Positions 46,481 to 55,159 of a DNA stretch of 64,000 nt are shown here, piece by piece. Position numbers and translations under genes: made by a program. The DNA is from Arthrobacter sp. B1805 (GTDB lineage: Bacteria > Actinomycetota > Actinomycetes > Actinomycetales > Micrococcaceae), in NCBI RefSeq assembly GCF_002929745.1, contig NZ_PJIQ01000006.1, forward strand, positions 165,975-229,974. The letters are read 5' to 3'. The notes below the pieces were generated by a model. That model did no database searches. It had not been told where the DNA came from and saw only the letters and a program-made list of their open reading frames with translations. The first letter of the stretch is position 1. Each line of letters begins with the position of its first letter.

Positions 46481-47089
46481 ATGACTGAACAGCAGCCGGC
46501 CAGTCCCTTCGATCCCGCCCCAGGGGCTGTCCCCGTTCCCCAAAACGGCGGACCGGCCGTGCCTTCAGGCGCTCCGGGCGAGGCCGACGGGCGTCCCGCC
46601 TCCCTCGCCGAGCTCGTGGACGAGCCCGCCAAGGTGATGCGCATCGGCACCATGCTCAAGCAGCTGCTGGAGGAGGTCCGCACCGCACCGCTCGACGACG
46701 CCGGGCGGACGAGGCTCGCCTCCATCCATGAGCGCTCGGTGAAGGAGCTCGAGGACGGCCTCGCGCCGGAGCTCGTCGAGGAGCTGCACCGGATCAACCT
46801 GCCGTTCGACCAGGGTTCGACTCCGACCGACGCGGAACTCCGCGTTGCCCAGGCACAACTCGTCGGGTGGCTCGAGGGCCTTTTCCACGGGATCCAGGCG
46901 GCGCTCGCAGCGCAGCAGATGGCGAATCAGCAGCTGGCAGCCCGCCTCCAGCTGCGGCAGTTGCCCCCCGGCACCGTGATCGCACCCGGTGTCGTGGTCG
47001 GCGAGGACGGCGAACCCAAGCGCACTCCCCTTGCACCCAGCGCCCAGGCGTCTCCGGCGGACACGCACGGGCCGGGCCAGTACCTGTAA
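46481..47089 (+). CDS. bpa: Bacterial proteasome activator
   Basis: 202 residues from the ATG at 46481. The family core is clear: SLAELVDEPAKVMRIGTMLK, ERSVKELEDGLAPELVEELH and AQAQLVGWLEGLFHGIQAAL. The protein ends in GPGQYL, matching the terminal GQYL (HbYX-like) docking motif of mycobacterial Bpa. Bpa rings stimulate degradation by the 20S proteasome without ATP. The presence of a proteasome in this organism is implied but not in this window. The N-terminal 50 residues are Pro/Gly-rich. Confidence 0.95.
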   Translation: MTEQQPASPFDPAPGAVPVPQNGGPAVPSGAPGEADGRPASLAELVDEPAKVMRIGTMLKQLLEEVRTAPLDDAGRTRLASIHERSVKELEDGLAPELVEELHRINLPFDQGSTPTDAELRVAQAQLVGWLEGLFHGIQAALAAQQMANQQLAARLQLRQLPPGTVIAPGVVVGEDGEPKRTPLAPSAQASPADTHGPGQYL

Positions 47090-47096
47090 GTCGTAG

Positions 47097-47552
47097 GTGG
47101 CATTCTTCGCAGCGGCTCGGCAGGGACGCAAGGACGACGCCGAGCTGGGCACCGGGGTGTGGCGGCGGGCGCACGACCGGTTCCGCCGCGGCCTCGACCG
47201 CTACCACCAGATCCTCGAGGGCATCGAGGACGACGACGTCTACAACGAGCTCGTCGCGGTCGCCGACGACCTCGGTGCCATGCTGCCGCGCGTGCGCGCT
47301 CTCTGCGTGCGGGCCCAGGCCTCCTCGCCCAGTACCGGACTCGACATCCCCGGGGCGCTCCTGCAGGTCCACCGGGCGCTGTCGCGTGCGGGCAACACCC
47401 TGGCGACGACGGCGGAGGCCGCCGCGATGACCAGGCTCGACGGCGAACGATGGGGAATCGCGTCCGCCGGGCTCGACAACGTGCGTCGGCGTGCCCGGCT
47501 CGTGGCCGACGACGTCGAGGAAGCCGAGCGCGCGATGCCGGGCGCCGAGTAG
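47097..47552 (+). CDS. Helical hypothetical protein next to bpa
   Basis: 151 residues from a GTG at 47097, seven bases after the bpa stop, so co-transcription is likely. It is basic N-terminally (RQGRKDD) and otherwise helical and Ala/Arg-rich with alternating charge (WRRAHDRFRRGLDRYHQILE). No family is recognised. The link to Bpa is by position only. Confidence 0.75.
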   Translation: MAFFAAARQGRKDDAELGTGVWRRAHDRFRRGLDRYHQILEGIEDDDVYNELVAVADDLGAMLPRVRALCVRAQASSPSTGLDIPGALLQVHRALSRAGNTLATTAEAAAMTRLDGERWGIASAGLDNVRRRARLVADDVEEAERAMPGAE

Positions 47553-47654
47553 CACAACCGACGGGTCTCCTGGCATCCAGCCCGAATGCCTCGCAGGCTG
47601 ATGGTTGTCGGTGGAAACAGAAATAAATGCGCTGCGCTCGTGGTTCCCGCCTGT

Positions 47655-48494
47655 ATGACTACATCACCAAGCCTTAAGTTCCATGACGGCAACACCATCC
47701 CGCAACTCGGATACGGTGTGTGGCAGGTCGAGGACAACGTCGCCGAAGATGTCGTAGGAAAGGCCTTCAAGGCCGGTTACAGGCACATCGACACCGCGAA
47801 GATCTATGGAAATGAATCCGGCGTAGGACGCGCGATCGCCGCGTCGGGACTGAGCCGTGACGAAATGTTCATCACGACGAAGCTGTGGAACGCGGACCAG
47901 GGTTACGAGAGCACGCTGAAGGCCTTCGACGAGTCGATGGAGCGCCTCGGACTCGAGACGTTGGACCTCTATCTCATCCACTGGCTGCAGCCCAAGCAGG
48001 GCAAGTACATGGACACGTGGAAGGCTTTCGTCGAGCTGCAGAAGCAGGGTCGCGTAAAGAGCATCGGCGTCTCGAACTTCACCGTCGAGGCCCTGAACGA
48101 GATCATCGACGAGACCGGAGTCGTTCCCGTCATCAACCAGGTGGAGACCCACCCGTACCTCAGCCAGCCGGAGCTGCGCGCGTTCGAGGCCGAGAAGGGG
48201 ATCCTCCACGAGTCATGGTCCCCCCTCGGATCCGGCAAGGGGCTCCTGGACGACGCCGTATTGCAGGAGATCTCGCAGAAGCGTGACGCCACCCCGGCGC
48301 AGGTGGTCCTCGCCTGGCACCTCGCTCTCGGCAACGTGGTGATCCCGAAGTCGGTGACCGAATCGCGCATCATCGAGAACTGGGAGTCGCTCGACGTGAC
48401 GCTCGAGGACGAGGACATCGAGGCCATCAACGGTCTGGACAAGGGTGCAGCCGGCCGCATCGGCGCCGACCCTGCGACGTCCGACTTCGCCTAG
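47655..48494 (+). CDS. Aldo/keto reductase
   Basis: 279 residues from the ATG at 47655. The AKR tetrad is intact: D in GYRHIDTAKIYGNE, Y in the same motif, K in FITTKLWN and H in LYLIHWLQP. IPKSVTESRI is the NADPH-binding signature. It is similar to the 2,5-diketo-gluconate reductase-type enzymes. The substrate is unknown. It is monocistronic, with a strong terminator after it. Confidence 0.93.
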   Translation: MTTSPSLKFHDGNTIPQLGYGVWQVEDNVAEDVVGKAFKAGYRHIDTAKIYGNESGVGRAIAASGLSRDEMFITTKLWNADQGYESTLKAFDESMERLGLETLDLYLIHWLQPKQGKYMDTWKAFVELQKQGRVKSIGVSNFTVEALNEIIDETGVVPVINQVETHPYLSQPELRAFEAEKGILHESWSPLGSGKGLLDDAVLQEISQKRDATPAQVVLAWHLALGNVVIPKSVTESRIIENWESLDVTLEDEDIEAINGLDKGAAGRIGADPATSDFA

Positions 48495-48523
48495 GGAGTT
48501 CCTAAACTAGGAAGCAGCGGTTG

Positions 48524-48558
48524 AGGAGGGCCACCCGGCGACGCCGGGTGGCCCTCCT
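48524..48558 (+). terminator. Terminator of the aldo/keto reductase
   Basis: AGGAGGGCCACCCGG pairs with CCGGGTGGCCCTCCT around a CGACG loop, 29 bases after the stop, followed by TTGT. Confidence 0.8.
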
Positions 48559-48714
48559 TGTCCGGGCGCTCGAGCCGCTTCGGAGGAGGACACCCGGACT
48601 AACAGACTCCGGATGGTGGAGCGAGCACTTCGGGCGGTTCGATTCCCGTTGCAGCCCGAAAACAGCGCGTCCTAGCCTGACACCACCTGTTCATACGAAG
48701 CATGGAGGTGCCTC

Positions 48715-48957
48715 ATGGCTACTGGAGAAACCGGATTCGACGACGTCTCATTCGACCTCATCTCACTGCAGTACCACTCGCTGAAAGCCGGGCATGACTA
48801 CGGCCAGTACGTTCGCGACGCTCGTAACGCCGGTCGCGACGACATCGCTGAATTTTTCGAGCAGGTCATGGCCGAGGATTCCGAGCGTGCTGCCAGGTGC
48901 CATGCGTTCCTCGGGGAGCTGACGAAGTCCTCGGAGTCCGGTCCGGCGATGAGCTGA
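48715..48957 (+). CDS. Small helical (ferritin-like-type) protein
   Basis: 80 residues from the ATG at 48715, preceded by GGAGGT. It forms two long helices (FDLISLQYHSLKAGHDYGQY and FFEQVMAEDSERAARCHAFL). This short helical-bundle pattern is common among actinobacterial ferritin-like hypotheticals. No metal ligand set (ExxH) is clear. The function is unknown. Confidence 0.75.
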   Translation: MATGETGFDDVSFDLISLQYHSLKAGHDYGQYVRDARNAGRDDIAEFFEQVMAEDSERAARCHAFLGELTKSSESGPAMS

Positions 48958-48972
48958 TCGCCGGCCGACGTC

Positions 48973-49005
48973 GCAACGGCGGGTGCCCATGGCGCCCGCC
49001 GTTGC
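48973..49005 (+). terminator. Terminator after the small helical protein
   Basis: GCAACGGCGGGTGCC-CAT-GGCGCCCGCCGTTGC; one pair is G-U in RNA. It lies 15 bases after the stop. Confidence 0.7.
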
Positions 49006-49028
49006 CATGCCTGCCGACGCGCATGAAA

Positions 49029-49057
49029 AAGCCCCGGTGGCGGAACCTCCGGGGCTT
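49029..49057 (-). terminator. Terminator of tRNA-Thr(CGT)
   Basis: AAGCCCCGG pairs with CCGGGGCTT; the T run on the minus strand follows it. Confidence 0.75.
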
Positions 49058-49060
49058 ACG

Positions 49061-49136
49061 TGGAGCCTCCTGCCAGAGTCGAACTGGCGACCTTCTCATT
49101 ACGAGTGAGACGCTCTACCGACTGAGCTAAGGAGGC
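49061..49136 (-). tRNA. tRNA-Thr(CGT), CCA encoded
   Basis: Acceptor GCCTCCT pairs with AGGAGGC. The anticodon loop CTCGTAA gives CGT for ACG codons. The T-loop is TTCGACT. CCA is encoded at 49061-49063. Confidence 0.96.
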
Positions 49137-49355
49137 AATGCTTCCTGGTCCGGAGTGTGCCCGGTGTCCAATCCACAAGCCACAACTTTATAGGAGATCC
49201 CGGCTCGGGGTCAAAATGAGCGCGGTGGTCAGGATTTCGCACCCAGTTCACCAGGCCGCCGCCTCTGGGTCGCCCGCGGGCAAACGGCATGGCGGAGCGT
49301 GGAACGTACCCGTCTCTGCGACCCGAGCGGGATCGGCCGGCAAAGGGGACGCCGC

Positions 49356-50102
49356 ATGGCGCAGCACCGCTCATTCTCGCTCGCAGTCATCGACATGGCG
49401 GGGACCACCGTCAACGAGGGCGCCCTGCAGGAGAAGGCCTTCACGCAGGCGCTGGCGTCGCACGGGGTGGCCGGGGGCACCAGCGCCTTCGAGAGGATGA
49501 CGGCTTACGCGCGGCGGAGCATGGGTACGTCCAAGGAACTGGTCTTCCGCCACTTGTTCAACGATGCGGTCACCGCCGTGAACGTGAACCGTACGTTCGA
49601 GACCGCGTACGACAACCTGCTGGCGGGGCACGGCGTGGAACCGATCCCCGGCGCCGAAGACGCTATCCTGGCGCTGCGCGATGCCGGGCTGAAGATCTGC
49701 CTTGCCACCGGCTTCGGCCGTCATACCCAGAACATGATCCTGGAGTCACTCGGCTGGATGGGACTGGCGGATCTCAGCCTCTGCCCCTCGGACGCAGGGC
49801 GCGGCCGCCCGTACCCGGACATCATCCTGACCGCCGTCCTCGCCCTGGATATCGAGGACGTGCGCTCGGTCCTCGTCGCCGGAGACACGACATCCGACGT
49901 GATCGCGGGACAGCGCGCCGGAGCGGGTGCGGTCATCGGGGTCCTCACGGGCGCGCACTCGGAGGCGGAGTTGCTCGGTGCAGGGGCCGACGTCGTCCTG
50001 CCCTCGATGTGCCATCTCCCGCAGTGGCTGTTGTCCGCGCCGCTCAGCGGCAGTCCTCAGCAGCGTGTGTCATCCTTCGGGACCGTTCCGTCGATGAAGT
50101 AG
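49356..50102 (+). CDS. Phosphonatase-like HAD hydrolase
   Basis: 248 residues from the ATG at 49356, preceded by AAGGGGACGCC. The HAD nucleophile motif is AVIDMAGTTVNE (phosphonatases have a DxAGTT form), followed by an alpha-helical cap and ATGFGRHTQNM plus VAGDTTSDV. It is similar to the phosphonatase-like hydrolases that resemble PhnX; a phosphonoacetaldehyde substrate is not proven. The 3' end overlaps the convergent hydrolase gene by 46 bases. Confidence 0.88.
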   Translation: MAQHRSFSLAVIDMAGTTVNEGALQEKAFTQALASHGVAGGTSAFERMTAYARRSMGTSKELVFRHLFNDAVTAVNVNRTFETAYDNLLAGHGVEPIPGAEDAILALRDAGLKICLATGFGRHTQNMILESLGWMGLADLSLCPSDAGRGRPYPDIILTAVLALDIEDVRSVLVAGDTTSDVIAGQRAGAGAVIGVLTGAHSEAELLGAGADVVLPSMCHLPQWLLSAPLSGSPQQRVSSFGTVPSMK

Positions 50103-51643
50103 TCGTCCACGAGGTCGAGGATGCAGTCGTTCGAACGGCCGTACGCCGTGTGCCCCTCGCCCTGCCACGTCACGTGCACTCCCGATTCGAGCTGCTCCGC
50201 GAGTGCCGTCGACCATTCGTACGGCGTCGCGGGGTCGCCGGTGGTGCCGATGACCACGATGGGATCCGCACCCTCCGCCCGCAGGGGAGCGGGAGCGAGC
50301 ACCGGAGGATATTTCCACGGAGCGCATGTGATGCCGCCGAAGGCGAGAAAGCGCCCGAAGGTCGGTGACGCCGTAATGAGCTCCTGCTCATCCGCGAGCA
50401 TCTGCGCCGGGTCGCTCGTCATGGGGTAGTCGAGGCAGTTGACCGCAAGGAACGCCGCCGTCGAGTTGGTCGCGTAGGTGCCGTCCGGGCTGCGCTCCGC
50501 GGCGAGGTCGGCGAGGTACAGCATGTCCGATGCATCGCCGTTCAGGGCGGCGGTGACGGCCTGGGTGAGCGTGGGCCAGTTCCTGTTGTCGTACAGGGGC
50601 AGGATGAATCCCTGGACGAAGGTAGAGACGGGCACGAGCCGGCCGTCGTCGGCGGTCATCGACTCTCGCTCGACGGCTGCGAACAGGTCCTGGATCTGGC
50701 GGACGCCGTCGTCGACCGTCCCGGTGTAGGGGCACTCGTCGCCCTGCAGGCACGCAGCCACGTAGGCGCGTACCGCCCGCTCGAAGCCGCCTGCCTGTCC
50801 GAGGGTGATGGCCTCGTTCCCCAGGGACGGGTCGATGGCCCCGTCGAGGACGAGCCGCCCTGCCCGATCGGGGAAGAGCTCGGCGTAGGTCGCCCCGAGC
50901 TGGGTCCCGTAGGAGAAGCCGAGATAGTTCAGCTTCTCGTCGCTGACCAGCGCGCGCAGGATGTCCATGTCCCGGGCGGCCGACTCGGTGTCCACGAATC
51001 CGAGCAACTCGCCCGTGCGCTCGGCACACAGGTCCGCGTACTCCTTGGCATCCGCCGTCATGAGCGCGAGGAGCTCATCCTCGGAAGCATCCGCGGGGTA
51101 GGACTCCTGGCGGGTCTCGTCCTGCTCTGCATCCGTGTAGCACGTAACGGCGCTGGACCGGTTCACTCCGCGGGGGTCGAAGCCGAGGATGTCGTAGTTC
51201 TCCCGCAGACGGTCGCTCGCTACGTAGTCGAGGGAGTCCCTGACGATGTTGACGCCGGAACCCCCGGGTCCGCCCGGGTTCACGAGGATTGTTCCCTGTG
51301 CTTCCCCCGTGGCGTCCGAGCGGATGGCAGCGATGTCGATGCTGCTGCGACCAGGGTCGCCGTAGTCGAGCGGCACCTCGATCGTGGCGCAGGCGAAGGA
51401 CCCCTCGCAGCTCTCCCACCGGACTTCCTGGGTGTAGAAGCTGTGGAGGTCCCCGGGGACGTCACCGATGGCGGTCGGATCCGCGGCTTCCACGCCGGTG
51501 GCAGGGGCATCAGCCGTGTCGTCGGGCGCGAGCAGCGTGCATCCCGACAGGGCGACGACGACGGCGGCGGATGCGGCAAGGACAGCTCGCGCACAATGGC
51601 GCGGCCCCCGTCGGAAGCGGTGTGGTGCGGTTCCAGCGCTCAT
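50057..51643 (-). CDS. Secreted TAP-like alpha/beta hydrolase lipoprotein
   Basis: 528 residues. The signal segment ends in the lipobox LSGC near residue 36. The catalytic serine lies in YLGFSYGTQLGATYAELFPD; the oxyanion motif is LVNPGGPGGSG; the aspartate and histidine regions are GTTGDPATPYEWS and GEGHTAYGRSNDC. It matches the tripeptidyl-aminopeptidase (TAP/SlpD) subfamily, secreted by actinobacteria to act on peptides. Its ATG overlaps the holB stop by four bases, an unusual operon partner. Confidence 0.93.
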   Translation of the reverse strand: MSAGTAPHRFRRGPRHCARAVLAASAAVVVALSGCTLLAPDDTADAPATGVEAADPTAIGDVPGDLHSFYTQEVRWESCEGSFACATIEVPLDYGDPGRSSIDIAAIRSDATGEAQGTILVNPGGPGGSGVNIVRDSLDYVASDRLRENYDILGFDPRGVNRSSAVTCYTDAEQDETRQESYPADASEDELLALMTADAKEYADLCAERTGELLGFVDTESAARDMDILRALVSDEKLNYLGFSYGTQLGATYAELFPDRAGRLVLDGAIDPSLGNEAITLGQAGGFERAVRAYVAACLQGDECPYTGTVDDGVRQIQDLFAAVERESMTADDGRLVPVSTFVQGFILPLYDNRNWPTLTQAVTAALNGDASDMLYLADLAAERSPDGTYATNSTAAFLAVNCLDYPMTSDPAQMLADEQELITASPTFGRFLAFGGITCAPWKYPPVLAPAPLRAEGADPIVVIGTTGDPATPYEWSTALAEQLESGVHVTWQGEGHTAYGRSNDCILDLVDDYFIDGTVPKDDTRC

Positions 51644-52833
51644 CGGTCGAGGTCCTTCCGGGACAGCAGGCTCACCATCATCGCCTCGATAGCGAGGAGG
51701 GGCGACACATTGGTGCTGACGAGCCGCGTGCGGACCTCGTTGATCGTCTCGAGTCGCAGGAGGGTGTCCTCCGCGCTCTCCCTGTGGGCGAACTCCTCGA
51801 GTTCGGGCCGGAGGGGCTCGTTGACGAGGAACTGGGCGCCGCCGAGTTGCAGCATCAGCACGTCGCGGTAGAAGGAGATCAGGTCCGTCAGCGCACGGTC
51901 GAAGTAGTCGTTCTTGGACCGTTTGGCCCGGCGCGTCTGGTCCTCCTCGAGCCGCCTGACCTGCGCGCGCATGGAGGGCGGCAGGGTGCCGGCCTCCGGG
52001 GCGCCGAGGGTTGCCAACAGGGCGGCCCGCTCCTCGGCGTCGCGCTGCTCGAAGGAGCTCTGCGCTTCCGCCTCGGCCAACTTGACGAGGTCCGCCGCTG
52101 CACGCATGGCGCCGGATACCGATCGCAGGGTCAGTGGCAGTCGGACGATCTGGTTGCGGCGTTCGCGGGCGCCGTCGTCCGTGGCGAGACGCTTGGCGAC
52201 GCCGATATGGCTCTGGGCGGCACGTGCGGCCGCTTCAGCCGTCGCCGGATCGATTCCGTCGCGCGCCACCAACAGATCCGCGACGTCCTGCACCGGTGGC
52301 AGCCGGAGGCCTACCGACCGGCAGCGCGACCGGATGGTGACCAGGACATCACCCGGACTCGGCGCGCAGAGCAGCCAGATGGTGCGTGGCGGCGGCTCCT
52401 CGATGGCCTTGAGCAGCACGTTGGTGCTGCGCTCCTGCATGCGGTCCGCATCCTCGACGATGATGATGCGCCAACGGCCGGTGGAGGGCTTGTCCTGCGC
52501 CTTCCTCACCAGCTCGCGGGCCTCGTCGATGCTGATGGTCACCTTCTCCGTGGTGACGTTGGTGAGGTCCGCGTGCGCTCCCGAGAGGACGGTGCGGCAG
52601 GCCTTGCAGGTACCGCAGCCGCGCTCGCCCAACGCCTCACGCTCGCACAGGAGCGCGGCGGCGAACGCGCGCGCTGCGTTGGAGCGCCCGGAACCGGGCG
52701 GACCTGTGAAGAGCCACGCGTGGGTCGGCGCACCGGACTGGGCGGCGCGGCGCAACTGCTCGACGACCTGCTCCTGACCGCGGAGATCCGCCCACACCCC
52801 GGTCGCGGGAAGACTCTCCGTGGAGGCGCTCAT
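51640..52833 (-). CDS. holB: DNA polymerase III delta' subunit
   Basis: 397 residues from the ATG at 52833, which overlaps the tmk stop by four bases (ATGA). The nucleotide loop is GPPGSGRSNAARAFA, with arginine in place of the usual Walker lysine, as in actinobacterial delta'. A zinc motif CGTCKACRTV and the sensor region IEEPPPRTIWLLCAPSP follow. It is part of the clamp loader. It is translationally coupled to tmk upstream and the hydrolase downstream. Confidence 0.94.
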   Translation of the reverse strand: MSASTESLPATGVWADLRGQEQVVEQLRRAAQSGAPTHAWLFTGPPGSGRSNAARAFAAALLCEREALGERGCGTCKACRTVLSGAHADLTNVTTEKVTISIDEARELVRKAQDKPSTGRWRIIIVEDADRMQERSTNVLLKAIEEPPPRTIWLLCAPSPGDVLVTIRSRCRSVGLRLPPVQDVADLLVARDGIDPATAEAAARAAQSHIGVAKRLATDDGARERRNQIVRLPLTLRSVSGAMRAAADLVKLAEAEAQSSFEQRDAEERAALLATLGAPEAGTLPPSMRAQVRRLEEDQTRRAKRSKNDYFDRALTDLISFYRDVLMLQLGGAQFLVNEPLRPELEEFAHRESAEDTLLRLETINEVRTRLVSTNVSPLLAIEAMMVSLLSRKDLDR

Positions 52834-53477
52834 GCCGTCACTCCGGTCAGGGCTTCGAGGATGGCGCGGTGGAGATCCTGGGGTGAGCCGGTGGCGGCCA
52901 GTACGAGGTACCGTTCCGGTTCCTCCTGTGCGAGCTCGAGGAACGCCGCCCGGATGCTGGCATGGAACCCGTCGGGTTCGGACTCGAGTCGGTCCTCCGC
53001 GGCGGCACCGGAAGTGCGGCGCGTGCGCCCCTCCGCCGGATCGACGTCGAGCAGCACGGTGAGGTCGGGACGGAGGCCGTTCGTTGCCCAGAGGTTCACG
53101 TCCAGCACCGCCTGCGGATCGAGGCCGCGGCCGGCTCCCTGGTAGGCGACGGAGGAATCGATGTACCGGTCGCACACGACGACGTCACCGCGCTCGAGGG
53201 CGGGCACGATGACCTGCTGTACGTGGGCGGCGCGTGAAGCGGCGAACAGAAGGGCTTCCGTCCGGGCGTCGATCTCGCCGTGTCCGTGCTCGAGCACCAG
53301 TGATCGCAGCTTCTCCCCGATGGGCGTGCCACCCGGTTCACGCGTGCGGACGACGGCACGTCCGCTGCCCTCGAGGGCGCGGCAGAGCAGTGCGGCCTGC
53401 GTGGACTTGCCGGCGCCGTCGCCGCCCTCGAGCGCGATGAACAGCCCGGGAAGCCCGTGCGGGAGGGGAAAGGTCAC
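52830..53477 (-). CDS. tmk: Thymidylate kinase
   Basis: 215 residues. The P-loop is EGGDGAGKSTQAALL, the DRY motif is CDRYIDSSVAYQGAGR, and VRTREPGGTPIGEKLR is present. It phosphorylates dTMP to dTDP for DNA synthesis. It is first in the tmk-holB-hydrolase operon. Confidence 0.96.
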   Translation of the reverse strand: MTFPLPHGLPGLFIALEGGDGAGKSTQAALLCRALEGSGRAVVRTREPGGTPIGEKLRSLVLEHGHGEIDARTEALLFAASRAAHVQQVIVPALERGDVVVCDRYIDSSVAYQGAGRGLDPQAVLDVNLWATNGLRPDLTVLLDVDPAEGRTRRTSGAAAEDRLESEPDGFHASIRAAFLELAQEEPERYLVLAATGSPQDLHRAILEALTGVTA

Positions 53478-53558
53478 GCGCCAAGCCTACCGAGTACCGG
53501 CGACCTTTCCGTCGGTAACACTTGCCGGGGCGCCGCGACCCGGCGCTAGGCTCGGGGG

Positions 53559-54743
53559 ATGGCATCCGAGCTCTCCGACCTCGCCCCCGACACCCTGACC
53601 GTCGCGGCGGGACGACCTCCCCGCGAGCACGATGCGCCCGTCAATGCGCCGATCGTCCTCTCGACCACCTACCACGAGACCCGTGCACCTGTAGCGGGCG
53701 ACCGCATCTACGCCCGAGGCTCCAACCCCACGTGGGATCCCTTCGAGGAAGCCCTCGGGGCGCTCGAGGGCGCCGACCTGCCGGCCCTGGTCTTCGGTTC
53801 GGGCCTCGGCGCCGCTGCGGCAGCGCTGTCCCTGGTGCCCACCGGGGGAGCGGTCGTCATGCCGCGCCACGCCTACGCGGGTTCGATCAGCCTCGCCGCC
53901 GGCCTCGCCGCCACCGGCCGCTTCGAGCTGCGCACCGTCGACATCGCCGACACCGCGGCCGTCCTCGCGGAACTCGACGCGCTCGCCGCGCGGTTCGACG
54001 CCGGTCAGGTGATGCTGTGGCTCGAGAGCCCGACGAACCCGATGCTCGAGGTCGCAGAACTCTCCGTCCTGACCGAGGCCGCCCACGCCACAGGCGCCGT
54101 CGTCGTCGCCGACAACACCTTCAATACGCCGATCGTCCACCGGCCGCTGGAGGCCGGGGTCGACGTCGTGCTCCACTCGGTCACCAAGTGGCTCGCAGGC
54201 CACTCGGACGTCGTACTCGGCGCCCTGGTCACCTCGGACGCCTCGCTCCGCGAACGTCTCCTCGCGCACCGGACCCTGCACGGTGCGATCGCCGGACCGT
54301 TCGAGGTGTGGCTGGCACTCCGCGGCCTGCGCACGCTCGCCCTGCGCATCGAGCGGAGCCAGTCGACCGCGGCAACGCTGGCCCACCGGCTCGCGGACCA
54401 CCCTGCCGTGCGGCGCGTGCGCTACCCGGGCCTGGCATCGGATCCCGGGCATGAGCGTGCGGCCGCCCAGTTCAACGGCTTCGGCGGCATCGTCAGCATC
54501 GAGCTCGACGACGCCGCGACCGCGGACGCCCTCGTCACCGCCGTGAGGCTCTGGCTGCCGGCGACGTCGCTCGGCGGCGTGGAGTCACTGATCGAACGAC
54601 GACGGCGCCAGGCTGCCGAGCCGCTCACTGTCCCCGAGTCGCTCGTGCGCCTCTCTGTCGGGATCGAGAACCCCGAGGACCTGTGGTCCGATCTCGACCA
54701 GGCGCTGCGGCAGGCAGCCGGCGGGCGTGACGGCGGGCTCTGA
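53559..54743 (+). CDS. Trans-sulfuration PLP-dependent enzyme (cystathionine gamma-synthase type)
   Basis: 394 residues. The Schiff-base lysine is in LHSVTKWLAGHSDVVLG near residue 211; the N-terminal TTYHETRAPVAGDRIYARG, GSGLGAAAAALSL and ESPTNPMLEV are typical of the Cys/Met metabolism PLP family. Whether it is cystathionine gamma-synthase, gamma-lyase or O-acetylhomoserine sulfhydrylase cannot be decided. It is divergent from tmk. Confidence 0.9.
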   Translation: MASELSDLAPDTLTVAAGRPPREHDAPVNAPIVLSTTYHETRAPVAGDRIYARGSNPTWDPFEEALGALEGADLPALVFGSGLGAAAAALSLVPTGGAVVMPRHAYAGSISLAAGLAATGRFELRTVDIADTAAVLAELDALAARFDAGQVMLWLESPTNPMLEVAELSVLTEAAHATGAVVVADNTFNTPIVHRPLEAGVDVVLHSVTKWLAGHSDVVLGALVTSDASLRERLLAHRTLHGAIAGPFEVWLALRGLRTLALRIERSQSTAATLAHRLADHPAVRRVRYPGLASDPGHERAAAQFNGFGGIVSIELDDAATADALVTAVRLWLPATSLGGVESLIERRRRQAAEPLTVPESLVRLSVGIENPEDLWSDLDQALRQAAGGRDGGL

Positions 54744-54814
54744 CGCACGTCGACGTACGCGTCACGATGACATCGCCGGTGCGGCGCGTCGGGCGGGCCA
54801 GCTAAGCTGATCGT

Positions 54815-55144
54815 GTGGCTCTCGTATACGCAATCCAGTACTACCTGTACTTCGCGCTCGGCCTCGTGGCCCTGGGCATCGAGGTGTGGGCCTTCTCCGA
54901 CTGCGTGCGACGCCCGGGCACGGCCTTCGAAGCGGCCTTCAAGCGGACCAAGGGCTTTTGGCTCGCCCTCACGGGCGGTGCCGTCGTCGTCGGGCTGCTC
55001 TCCACGCTCGGCGGCCGGGGCGGATTCAACCTCTTCCAGCTGGTCGCCATCGTCGCGGCCTGTGTCTACCTCGCGGACGTCAAGCCCGCTGTCAGCCAGA
55101 CCTCGGGCAGGGGCGGCAACCAAGGCCCGTACGGTCCCTGGTAG
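54815..55144 (+). CDS. DUF2516-family membrane protein
   Basis: 109 residues from a GTG at 54815. Three hydrophobic helices with YYLYFALGLVALGIEVWAF, CVRRPGTAFEAAFKRTKGF and VYLADVKPAV, as in DUF2516 proteins of actinobacteria. Function unknown. Confidence 0.85.
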   Translation: MALVYAIQYYLYFALGLVALGIEVWAFSDCVRRPGTAFEAAFKRTKGFWLALTGGAVVVGLLSTLGGRGGFNLFQLVAIVAACVYLADVKPAVSQTSGRGGNQGPYGPW

Positions 55145-55159
55145 GACCACGAGGAAGAA

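Noticed and set aside
48570-48665. A tRNA-like stretch (GGTTCGATTCCC with a possible CCGGA anticodon arm).
   Set aside because: The T-stem has mismatches and the anticodon loop would be nine bases; no acceptor stem could be paired.
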